NCBI GenBank assembly: GCA_934233735.1
Contig: CAKQGQ010000021.1
Span: forward strand, 1 to 37,022
Reading direction: 5' to 3'
Length of the DNA: 37,022 bases
DNA from: an uncultured Clostridia bacterium
GTDB lineage: Bacteria > Bacillota > Clostridia > Peptostreptococcales > Anaerovoracaceae
Both the position numbers and the translations under genes were made by a program. The notes beneath the pieces were generated by a model, which saw only the letters and a program-made list of their open reading frames with translations, was not told the origin of the DNA and ran no database searches. Shown in pieces: positions 29,980 through 37,022 of the stretch; positions within the stretch are counted from its first letter, which is position 1; each line of letters opens with the position of its first letter.

Positions 29980-30030
29980 TAATTCACAAAAGGGATTATT
30001 ATAAAAAATAAAGAAAGGGGTTCATGCTTT

Positions 30031-30417
30031 ATGTTTCAGCTTGATTTAAAAAGCCGAAAATCCATCTATGAGCAGGTAATTGACAATCTCAAAGAGCTCA
30101 TTATGACGCGGGTGCTTTCCACAGACGAAAAGCTGCCGTCCGTCAGAGAGCTTTCCAAGGAGATAACCGTCAATCCGAACACCGTGCAGAAGGCTTACCG
30201 CGAACTTGAGCGGCAGGGCTATGTCTACACCACAAGCGGAGTGGGGACCTTTGTGGCAGACATCGGCGGCGTCCGTCCGGACACGAAAGAACTGGAACTT
30301 GCGAAAGCCAATCTTGACGACGATTTCCGTCAGCTTCTCTATTTAGGGCTTAGTTTTGTGGAAGCAAGACAAGTGGCTTTGGGGATTATAGACGAAAGGA
30401 GACCGGCAAATGATTAA
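30031..30417 (+). CDS. GntR family regulator, YtrA type
   Basis: 128 residues. A winged helix (SIYEQVIDNLKELIMTRVLS, KLPSVRELSKEITVNPNTVQ, KAYRELERQGYVYTTSGVGT) fills residues 1-75; only about 50 helical residues follow, the short dimerisation tail of the YtrA subfamily, with no ligand-binding FCD or UTRA domain. Such regulators repress the ABC genes next to them, often in response to cell-wall stress. Ribosome site AAAGGGG. The ABC ATPase start overlaps its end by 8 bp. Confidence 0.93.
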   Translation: MFQLDLKSRKSIYEQVIDNLKELIMTRVLSTDEKLPSVRELSKEITVNPNTVQKAYRELERQGYVYTTSGVGTFVADIGGVRPDTKELELAKANLDDDFRQLLYLGLSFVEARQVALGIIDERRPAND

Positions 30418-31114
30418 ACTTCAAAATGTCACCAAGCGTTTCGGGGATTACAAAGCGCTTGACGATTTCAGCCTCACGGTTCCGAAAGGCTCCGTTTACG
30501 GACTGATGGGCCTCAACGGCGCGGGCAAAACGACGATCATCAAGCACCTCGCGGGGTATCTGGTGCAGGATGAGGGTCTTGTGACCATCGACGACGAAGA
30601 GGTTTTGAACAACGAAACTATCAAAAAACGAATCGCGCTGATTCCGGACGATCTCTTCTTTTTCAGAGGATATTCGCTTAAGGAAATGGGGAAATACCAC
30701 AAGCACATCTATCCGAACTGGAATGAAGAGCGTTTTCAGGCAATGATCAGCGATTTCGGGCTTAATCAAAAAGCCAGCCTCGCAAAATTCTCAAAAGGAA
30801 TGAAAAAACAGGCGGCGTTCTGCCTCGCAATGGCGGCTATGCCCGACTATCTCATACTCGACGAACCGGTTGACGGACTCGATCCGATTGTGCGTCACAA
30901 GCTTTGGCACTACATCATGGAAGACGTTGCGGACAGAGAGATGACGGTTCTGGTTTCGTCGCACAACGCAAAAGAGATGGAAGATGTCTGCAATTACATC
31001 GGCATCATCGCGGGCGGCAAAATGGTTTTCGAAGGCGACCTTCTGGAACTTATGCCGGCTTCCATCGAAGAAATCTTTATTGAAAAGCTGGGAGGTGACA
31101 GCTATGAAAAATAA
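30410..31114 (+). CDS. ABC transporter ATP-binding protein, YtrB-like
   Basis: 234 residues. Walker A GLNGAGKT (34-41), a degenerate signature FSKGMKKQ in place of LSGGQ, Walker B YLILDEPVDGLDP and the switch histidine in SSHNAKEME. The altered signature and the phrase KGMKKQAAFCLAMAA are usual in YtrB/EcsA-like exporter ATPases. It works with the permease encoded next, whose start overlaps its last 11 bp. Controlled with gntR from the promoter at 29950. Confidence 0.92.
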   Translation: MIKLQNVTKRFGDYKALDDFSLTVPKGSVYGLMGLNGAGKTTIIKHLAGYLVQDEGLVTIDDEEVLNNETIKKRIALIPDDLFFFRGYSLKEMGKYHKHIYPNWNEERFQAMISDFGLNQKASLAKFSKGMKKQAAFCLAMAAMPDYLILDEPVDGLDPIVRHKLWHYIMEDVADREMTVLVSSHNAKEMEDVCNYIGIIAGGKMVFEGDLLELMPASIEEIFIEKLGGDSYEK

Positions 31115-32981
31115 GAATCTGTTTGCTTTGTCCCCTGCCTTGCTATTGGAAAATTTCAAAATGTACTGGTATCTTCCGGTGGTTTCGCTGATTCTTTACT
31201 TTTTCGGCGGGATTTTCCCGATTATCACAAATTATGATAATCTTTACAGTATCAATTACCTGATTCAAAACAATTTCAATAATCTAAGTCCGGTATTCAT
31301 ACCGCTTCTGATTATCGTGCCTCTGACCGCGGCATGTATCGCGATGAGCTTTTTCCATAGGGAAAACCGCGCACTCGCAATGCACGCACAGCCGTACAGC
31401 AAGTCGAGACTTTTCAACTCGCAGGTGGCATCGGGCTGGCTCATGTGTATTCTTCCGCTTTTGGTAATGGCACTGCTGTATCTGTGCTTTATGAAGGAAG
31501 TCGCTCCGGATGTGACTTCTTCGGCGATTCCGTACACATCGGAAGACAATGTATACACAGCGTCCGCCGTGTTCGGCTGGTTTGGTGATTCCTTGGTTAT
31601 CATGACGTTCTTCTACGGAATGTTTGTGCTTGCGGGAACTTTGGTCGGAACCGTCATCATGCAGGTTCTGCTTTCGGGAGTGATGTTCGTCATTCTTCCG
31701 CTGATGATTTTTATTATCAATGCGTTTTGCGACAGCTTCCTTCTCGGATATTTCGGCATGAGCGATTTTATGGAAAGCCTCATGAGGAACGCAAATCCGC
31801 TGATCCGCCTTGTTTTCGGCTGGGGAGAAAACGCGGGACTTCATCTGGAGCTGACTTACCTGCTTGCAGGGGTGCTGATGCTCGCGCTCGCGCGCTTTGC
31901 GTACGGCAGAGCCAAGCTTGAGAAAGTCGGCGACTCCATGATTTTCAGGGTTACGGAAGAAATCATAACTTATTTGATTGTGTTCGTGGGAATGACCGCC
32001 TTCGGATGGATTTTTTACAATATGGCAGCAAGCACGAAAGGCATGCTCGTATTCGGCATGGCGGTCGGCGCACTGATTACTTTCTTCGTTGTAAAGATCA
32101 TCATCGATAGATCCGTCAAGGTTTTCAAGAAACACAACCTGATTTCCCTCTGTATTTATCTGGTCATTGCGGCACTGTTCACAGGTATGACGGTCTTTGA
32201 TATCAGCGGATTTTCGAAACGTCTGCCAAAGGAGGATAAGATACAGTCTGTGCAGCTTTCGGATGCGACTTTCCGCGTGGGCTACGATATTTCGAGCTAC
32301 TGCGAAAATTTACTCTTGAAAAACAAAGAACGCAAGCCGGTAATGTCCGATGACGCAAATGTGATTTCAGCGATGTATGAACTTGAAAAATATATTGTGG
32401 AAAACAAGCGTTATGAGCACGAAGCCACTGTATATGACACTTCTTCTTACTTGCGCGAAGGGGAAAACATAGAATACGGGGTAGAAAATATTTCTTTCCT
32501 ATATAAAATGAAAAACGGCACTTCGTTCAGCCGCAGATATTTCGTTAAGCTTGATGATACCACGGTTGATCTTCTCAACAGAGTTGTTTGTACGGATGAC
32601 TGGAAATCCTACTATACGCTGTCCGATAAACTTGATTTGTCCGGCTTCGACAGCGCAATGCTCAGCATTTACTCGGATAATTACAAAGATTACGAGGAGA
32701 ACGGAGAAGACAGTTTCTCCATCAGCCGCAAGCAGCTTGAAAAGTTAATTGCCGCAAAGGACGCCGATATCAGCGGCAGAAGCTATATGGATATTCTCAA
32801 ACGCATTAATCTTTCCGGCAATACCCGCGTGTACGATGTGAACATTACCGTAAGCATCCTGAAAAAGGATATCAAAGAAAAAATAGGAATGAGCATTTAT
32901 GAGTCAGGAAGTCTTTCTTTTACTGTTATGAGTTTGGACAAAAACACACTTGCATGCCTGCACGAAATCGGTGTAATATAG
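31104..32981 (+). CDS. ABC-2-like permease with large C-terminal domain
   Basis: 625 residues. The first 370 or so contain about eight or nine membrane spans (for example WYLPVVSLILYFFGGIFPII, FIPLLIIVPLTAACIAMSFF, GWLMCILPLLVMALLYLCF, VGMTAFGWIFYN). The last 250 residues, from KRLPKEDKIQSVQLSDATFR, are hydrophilic and mixed alpha/beta, with no further span. The topology is not certain, but the domain most likely faces outward. The arrangement resembles permeases of YtrA-type clusters. The true start is the ATG at 31104 with GGAGG upstream, not the longer frame that runs back into the ATPase gene. The substrate is unknown. Confidence 0.85.
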   Translation: MKNKNLFALSPALLLENFKMYWYLPVVSLILYFFGGIFPIITNYDNLYSINYLIQNNFNNLSPVFIPLLIIVPLTAACIAMSFFHRENRALAMHAQPYSKSRLFNSQVASGWLMCILPLLVMALLYLCFMKEVAPDVTSSAIPYTSEDNVYTASAVFGWFGDSLVIMTFFYGMFVLAGTLVGTVIMQVLLSGVMFVILPLMIFIINAFCDSFLLGYFGMSDFMESLMRNANPLIRLVFGWGENAGLHLELTYLLAGVLMLALARFAYGRAKLEKVGDSMIFRVTEEIITYLIVFVGMTAFGWIFYNMAASTKGMLVFGMAVGALITFFVVKIIIDRSVKVFKKHNLISLCIYLVIAALFTGMTVFDISGFSKRLPKEDKIQSVQLSDATFRVGYDISSYCENLLLKNKERKPVMSDDANVISAMYELEKYIVENKRYEHEATVYDTSSYLREGENIEYGVENISFLYKMKNGTSFSRRYFVKLDDTTVDLLNRVVCTDDWKSYYTLSDKLDLSGFDSAMLSIYSDNYKDYEENGEDSFSISRKQLEKLIAAKDADISGRSYMDILKRINLSGNTRVYDVNITVSILKKDIKEKIGMSIYESGSLSFTVMSLDKNTLACLHEIGVI

Positions 32982-32986
32982 AAGGT

Positions 32987-34312
32987 ATGGAGAGAGAAAG
33001 ATATTATGAAACGATTGTAATCGGTGCAGGCGCAGGCGGTCTCTTCTTCGGGACCGCCTGTCCCGTTTCCGGCGGCGATGCCGGTCGCACTCTGATTTTG
33101 GAAAAAACAAACAGAATCGGCACGAAACTTCTTATGTCAGGCTCCGGGCAGTGCAATCTGACGCACGGCGGCTCGATTAAGGAGTTTTTGTCATGCTACG
33201 GGCAAAACGGAAAACGAATCCGAACTGTGCTTTACAGGCATAATAATATAGAGCTTTGTGATTTTATGCAGGAGCTCGGCATCCCAACCGCGGAGCGTGA
33301 GGACGGCAAAATCTTCCCTGCTTCCCTGCGCGCAAAAGATGTTCGCGACGCCCTCGTCCGCAGATGCGAAAGAAACGGCGTCGAAATCAAAACGGCCTCG
33401 GAGGCCACCCGGATTGCGCCGCTCGAAAGTGCAGGCAGCGCGAACGGCGGCGCGGCAGCTTTCGTCGGTGCTTCTGCGCTGAACTCCGGCGCGGCGCGGT
33501 TTGTAATCGAAACCGCAGGCGGCTCGCTCTATACCTGCCGCAGTCTCGTCATTGCAGCAGGCGGCAGTTCCTATCCGACTACCGGCTCCGACGGCTCGCT
33601 TCTCAAGGTGCTTTCGCGGGATTTTCCAGAGCTTGCGGTATGCGAGCCGAAGCCTTCACTGGTTCCGATTTTCGTCGAAAATTATCCTTTTACGGCACTT
33701 TCCGGCATCAGTTTTCACGATGTCGAAATAAAAATTTTTGAGCCGAAATCACAAAAATCATTAAAGCTCGCCCACCCTTGCGGCGACTTGCTTCTGACGC
33801 ATAAAAACTTTTCTGGCCCGGTGATTTTGAATAATTCCAGAAATATTTTTAACGGCTGTGGGCTTGAAATTAACTTCATTTTCCCCTATACTATAAATGA
33901 TATGCTTTCCCATCTGAAGGAAATTTTTCCGGGAAACCGCAGAATGATTTCCGGCTGTATCGGGGAAAACTATCTACTGCCTAAAAAATTTATTACAGCA
34001 GTTTTAGACAGGATAAATGTGTCTGACAAACCGGCGGCTCAGCTCAGCGGCAGCGAAATCAGCCGAATTGCCGAAGCTTTTGCTAGGATGCGCTTCACGG
34101 TCTCAGGAACCGGAGGCTTCAGCATCGCCATGGCGACAGCGGGCGGTATTTCGCTTGACGAAATCGCGCTTGCCGAAATGCAGAGCAGAAAATATCCGGG
34201 GCTTTATTTCATAGGGGAAGTCCTCGATATCGACGGCGACACGGGCGGCTACAATCTTCAGTTCGCCTACTCGTCTGCCATGGCTGCTTCAGATAACATT
34301 TATAAAAATTAG
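32987..34312 (+). CDS. HI0933/YhiN-type FAD-dependent oxidoreductase
   Basis: 441 residues. The FAD-binding start ETIVIGAGAGGLFFG (8-22), KLLMSGSGQCNLTH (47-60), AAGGSSYPTTGSDG (190-203) and the end GGFSIAMATAGGISLDE, YFIGEVLDIDGDTGGYNLQF mark the HI0933 family, whose substrate is mostly unknown (some members act in tRNA or aromatic metabolism). An Ala/Gly/Ser-rich insertion fills about residues 147-170, where relatives are shorter. The ATG at 32987 lies 5 bp after the permease stop and has only a close AAGG site; it may depend on re-initiation. Its link to the ABC cluster is by position only. Confidence 0.88.
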   Translation: MERERYYETIVIGAGAGGLFFGTACPVSGGDAGRTLILEKTNRIGTKLLMSGSGQCNLTHGGSIKEFLSCYGQNGKRIRTVLYRHNNIELCDFMQELGIPTAEREDGKIFPASLRAKDVRDALVRRCERNGVEIKTASEATRIAPLESAGSANGGAAAFVGASALNSGAARFVIETAGGSLYTCRSLVIAAGGSSYPTTGSDGSLLKVLSRDFPELAVCEPKPSLVPIFVENYPFTALSGISFHDVEIKIFEPKSQKSLKLAHPCGDLLLTHKNFSGPVILNNSRNIFNGCGLEINFIFPYTINDMLSHLKEIFPGNRRMISGCIGENYLLPKKFITAVLDRINVSDKPAAQLSGSEISRIAEAFARMRFTVSGTGGFSIAMATAGGISLDEIALAEMQSRKYPGLYFIGEVLDIDGDTGGYNLQFAYSSAMAASDNIYKN

Positions 34313-34334
34313 TAATTATCACAGGAGGCAAAGA

Positions 34335-36890
34335 ATGAAAAAAAGGATTTTGAGATTTGTATCGACCGCGCTTGCCGCGGCTCTTATGGTGTCCGCTGTA
34401 CCGATAGACAGCGCCTTTGCGGCGCTGTCCGAAGTAAAATCCCCGGCACAGGTGACGACATTTAAGTCCACAACGGAATTTGAAAAAGAATATGTCAGGG
34501 CCTATGTCACGGACGACACGGTTTTGAAGGTCAATTATAAGACTCCTCTCGAAGCGACCTTATTCCGCGTTTCCCTTTATCGCGTGGGAGAAAACAAGGG
34601 CGATATCGACCTCGATATTTTTGTGGACGCCAAGCAGAGCACCGCATCCGACGGCACCACGCTCTACGGCTTCACCTATTATCTGGACATGAAGCGTTTC
34701 GAGGTTCCGAATGGATACTACAATCTCTATCTCAGACGCTGCGCGACCGCAGCCGACGCCGAAACCCTGAACTATAAGTCCAGCGGCGTTCTCTATAAAA
34801 ATATGGAAATCAAGGTGACGGGCGGCAAGGTGAAAATCCTGCGCTACAAGGACGTCATGGAATACAACGATTATGTCAAGGACATCGGCGCGCTCTACAG
34901 CACCGACCGCTATCTGGACAACACGCTGGAGGACATCCGCTTCGTCCTCAGGAATCCTGCAACTGATGTCTATGCGGAAATGACGCCGAGCAAAATTTCC
35001 TATATCCAGAGTATTTCCGACCGCGTAACTCAAGGAGCTTACACGAACTACGACAAACTTCTAAAAATATATGAATACACCGCGAAAAACTTTTACTATG
35101 ATTCCATAGCTTTTTCCACACACTCGTATCAGTATGCGGATCCTTACGACAATATTTATAATTTTGAGAACGGTCTGAGCAGCGCAAACAGCGTTTCGGG
35201 GCGTGTTCATACCACCTGTCAGGGTTTTTCTGCCATCTATCTTGCACTTGCCCGCGCACAGGGCATCCCGACCAGATTCGTTTACGGACACAGGCTCTCC
35301 ATTCCTTCCAATGACTGGCTCACAGAAGATGATATTGATGTGCGCGACCATTGGTGGACGGAATCCTATGTAAACGGCAAATGGATTTTTGTCGATCCTA
35401 CTGTCGGAACCACCAATAAATACGACAAATCCACCGGGGTATGGAGTTATATGGGACTTACAAATTATACGTATTTTGACCCGAGTGACGAGCAGATTGC
35501 GACCAGTCATGTATACATGAATATCTACCCGGACTACAGAGCCGGAGAATATATCGATGACACATACGAAATGGAGATGCTCCGCGCTTTCTTCGGACAG
35601 ACGGTCGGCAATACCTCTAAAACAAACGGCTCGGTAATGAACAGTTCCTATTCCGCTTTCGATACGACTACATGGGGAGACGGAACCAAGTCCCACTTCA
35701 TGACAAACGGAAGCGGCAAAACATCCCAGATCCAGTGGAGCTATAAGGGTTTCACGGGCGCACTCAGCCTTCCGGGCTTTACGAAGATGACTTTGTTCTC
35801 TTCACACGATAACAAATATGAAACAGCTGACTTGTCAGATTCGCCTGCATTAAAGAGCGTTTATCTGCAGAACAACAATCTGACAAGTGTGGATTTAAGC
35901 AACTGCTATAAGCTCAGCTATATCCGCGCACAAAACAACCCTATGAAAAACCTTACGCTTTATGTAAACGGTCGAAACCGCACATTTACGGCCGGTGACA
36001 ACGGAACCTTCTATTTTACGCTGGATACAAGCTACACGAACAGCAGTCTGTCGCTGTATTCCGAACCGGACATCGGATATAAGCTCGGCGGCGTCTACAG
36101 TACAGGCACCGGAAACAGACTTTCGACGAAAACGACTTATCATTTTACGCCACAAGCGGTTGGCTACAGTATCCGTTTCGTGCTGAATCCGGACAGCTAC
36201 AAGTATTATCTGAATATCGGTGAATCAAGGTCTTCCAGACTTCCGTACATTCGTGCGGCAGCAAAACGCTTAAATGCTCTCGGTTACTACAATCCATCGG
36301 GCAGCATCTCCGGCTATTCAGATAATCAGCCTGCAGTCGGCGAGGAAACCTCCTACACGGAAGCACTGGCGGAAGCCGTAACGAAATTCCAGGTAATGCA
36401 CGATATTTCCAATATCGGTGCAATCGGCAGCCAGACATGGTCCGCCCTTTTCAACGACACAGCGAAAGCTATGGTTTCCGATACGGAATACGAACAGATT
36501 CTCACGGATTATGAAACAAGAAAGGTTCAACGCGAAGAAGCGAAAGTGCTCGTCAAAGAACTGACTCCGGTTGCACGTTCGGCGAAGAATGCGAAAAAGA
36601 ACATTAATGTTACGCTTAACCTTGACGCACAGGATAATAAGATTATCAATCAGCTGAAAGACATGGACTGTACTGTGCAATACAAATTTTATCGTTCAAC
36701 AAGTAAGTCTTCTTCCTACAAACAAGTATTGACAAAAAAAGAGCCTTCCTATACAAACACAAGTGGCAAAAATGGCACCAAATACTACTATAAGGCTAAA
36801 ATTATTGTTTATGATAGAACCGGCAAACTTATTGCAAACACAGAGTTGAAGCAATGTAAGTACGCTTCTAGAGTTTGGAGCAAAAAATAA
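34335..36890 (+). CDS. Secreted transglutaminase-like protein with LRR-like and peptidoglycan-binding-like regions
   Basis: 851 residues. Signal peptide MKKRILRFVSTALAAALMVS, cut near SAFA. A beta-rich N-terminal region leads to a transglutaminase core with the full triad: C295 (TTCQGFSAIY), H339 (DHWWTE) and D354 (FVDPTVG). Then come a short leucine-rich segment (LKSVYLQNNNLTSVDLSNCY), a peptidoglycan-binding-1-like domain (about 635-707, YIRAAAKRLNALGYY to FQVMHDISNIGAIGSQTWSA) and a Fn3-like end. No membrane span or LPxTG motif follows. Bacterial homologs are cysteine peptidases or cross-linkers of the surface. GGAGG site; 22 bp after the flavoprotein gene. Confidence 0.9.
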   Translation: MKKRILRFVSTALAAALMVSAVPIDSAFAALSEVKSPAQVTTFKSTTEFEKEYVRAYVTDDTVLKVNYKTPLEATLFRVSLYRVGENKGDIDLDIFVDAKQSTASDGTTLYGFTYYLDMKRFEVPNGYYNLYLRRCATAADAETLNYKSSGVLYKNMEIKVTGGKVKILRYKDVMEYNDYVKDIGALYSTDRYLDNTLEDIRFVLRNPATDVYAEMTPSKISYIQSISDRVTQGAYTNYDKLLKIYEYTAKNFYYDSIAFSTHSYQYADPYDNIYNFENGLSSANSVSGRVHTTCQGFSAIYLALARAQGIPTRFVYGHRLSIPSNDWLTEDDIDVRDHWWTESYVNGKWIFVDPTVGTTNKYDKSTGVWSYMGLTNYTYFDPSDEQIATSHVYMNIYPDYRAGEYIDDTYEMEMLRAFFGQTVGNTSKTNGSVMNSSYSAFDTTTWGDGTKSHFMTNGSGKTSQIQWSYKGFTGALSLPGFTKMTLFSSHDNKYETADLSDSPALKSVYLQNNNLTSVDLSNCYKLSYIRAQNNPMKNLTLYVNGRNRTFTAGDNGTFYFTLDTSYTNSSLSLYSEPDIGYKLGGVYSTGTGNRLSTKTTYHFTPQAVGYSIRFVLNPDSYKYYLNIGESRSSRLPYIRAAAKRLNALGYYNPSGSISGYSDNQPAVGEETSYTEALAEAVTKFQVMHDISNIGAIGSQTWSALFNDTAKAMVSDTEYEQILTDYETRKVQREEAKVLVKELTPVARSAKNAKKNINVTLNLDAQDNKIINQLKDMDCTVQYKFYRSTSKSSSYKQVLTKKEPSYTNTSGKNGTKYYYKAKIIVYDRTGKLIANTELKQCKYASRVWSKK

Positions 36891-36905
36891 GAATTAAGCA
36901 CAATG

Positions 36906-36965
36906 AAAAAGCTGCCGTGTTAGCGAAATTCGTTAATGCGGCAGCGAGACTGTGAAAAAAAGTCT
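36906..36965. terminator. Hairpins after the transglutaminase-like gene
   Basis: GCTGCCG (36911-36917) pairs with CGGCAGC (36939-36945), with an inner TTAGCG/CGTTAA stem. A second hairpin, AGACT...AGTCT (36947-36965), follows. A5 precedes the first stem, so the minus strand has the classic T run; the plus strand ends with a moderate T stretch only after the second hairpin. Confidence 0.55.
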
Positions 36966-36997
36966 GTAAATTTAATTAACCGGGAAGTAGCCTTCTA

Positions 36998-37022
36998 TGG
37001 TAAAATCAAATTATCATAGGAG
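36998..37022 (+). promoter_or_regulatory. Possible promoter and ribosome site at the right edge
   Basis: An extended -10, TG-G-TAAAAT (36998-37006), has no clear -35. The window ends in ATAGGAG (37016-37022), which resembles a ribosome site, so a plus-strand gene may start just outside. Confidence 0.35.

Noticed and set aside
31284..32135. 283-codon minus-strand frame inside the permease gene
   Set aside because: His/Arg-rich antisense product with no ribosome site; the plus-strand membrane protein is convincing.
1..37022. tRNA or rRNA genes
   Set aside because: No GGTTCGANTCC-type T-arm with acceptor pairing and no rRNA-like sequence was noticed; a covariance-model search was not possible here.

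Overview
The window looks like a chromosomal segment of a low-to-mid GC Firmicute of the class Clostridia. The signs are GGAGG-type ribosome sites on most genes, the block ylxM-ffh-rpsP-khpA-rimM-trmD, a sepF-divIVA-lspA-rluD block, a T-box in front of ileS, RqcH, and a YtrA-type GntR/ABC cassette. Family level cannot be fixed from the sequence; Eubacteriales Family XIII (Anaerovoracaceae-like) is only a guess. No tRNA, rRNA, CRISPR array, insertion sequence or phage gene was seen.

Layout, left to right. 1-2452 (minus): a GlnK/GlnL-like two-component system followed by the first 57 codons of an AGCS-type Na+/amino acid symporter, probably a glutamine-responsive uptake unit. 2471-5995 (minus): ileS with its own promoter, a complete T-box leader with an ATC (Ile) specifier, and a terminator. 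The synthetase is of the IleS2 class and carries GIHH instead of HxGH, the swap linked to mupirocin hyper-resistance. 6076-8461: an accessory patch with a two-gene module (DUF3990, an ADP-ribosyltransferase-fold family, plus a 147-residue partner) and a solitary AAA/DUF4143 ATPase. 8533-10353 (minus): yicC-gmk-rpoZ without the usual remA. 10446-11096: a Phd-like/RelE-ParE-like toxin-antitoxin pair. 11139-12821: rqcH. 12887-17570 (minus): an ABC ATPase, a CARDB-like membrane-anchored surface protein, a MacB/FtsX-type permease and an unknown 240-residue protein. 17861-17971: a 36-residue zinc-ribbon microprotein with an ideal ribosome site.

18150-26908 (minus) is a long housekeeping series: ylxM, ffh, rpsP, khpA, rimM, trmD, an HlyD-like adaptor, yggS, sepF, divIVA, lspA, rluD and a flavin reductase. 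It joins protein targeting, ribosome and tRNA maturation, and cell division. rplS is missing after trmD. Its promoter (TTGACA-17-TATAGT) is bracketed by two inverted repeats that share a TGTCAAG half-site.

27000-27714 is the longest non-coding stretch. It holds a 43-bp tandem repeat and then a symmetric array: two TGAGTTTATGTTCTAA boxes 52 bp apart, a central 18-bp palindrome, and two inverted copies 51 bp apart, with TCGCGA at each outer edge. I do not recognise this structure and regard it as the most unusual non-coding signal here. It precedes a gene (27715-28539) for a PD-(D/E)XK-like protein of unknown role. The right end has sppA (minus) and then a plus-strand cluster: a GntR/YtrA-type regulator with a palindromic operator in its promoter, an ABC ATPase, a permease with a large C-terminal domain, an HI0933-type flavoprotein, and a secreted transglutaminase-like protein with leucine-rich and peptidoglycan-binding-like regions.
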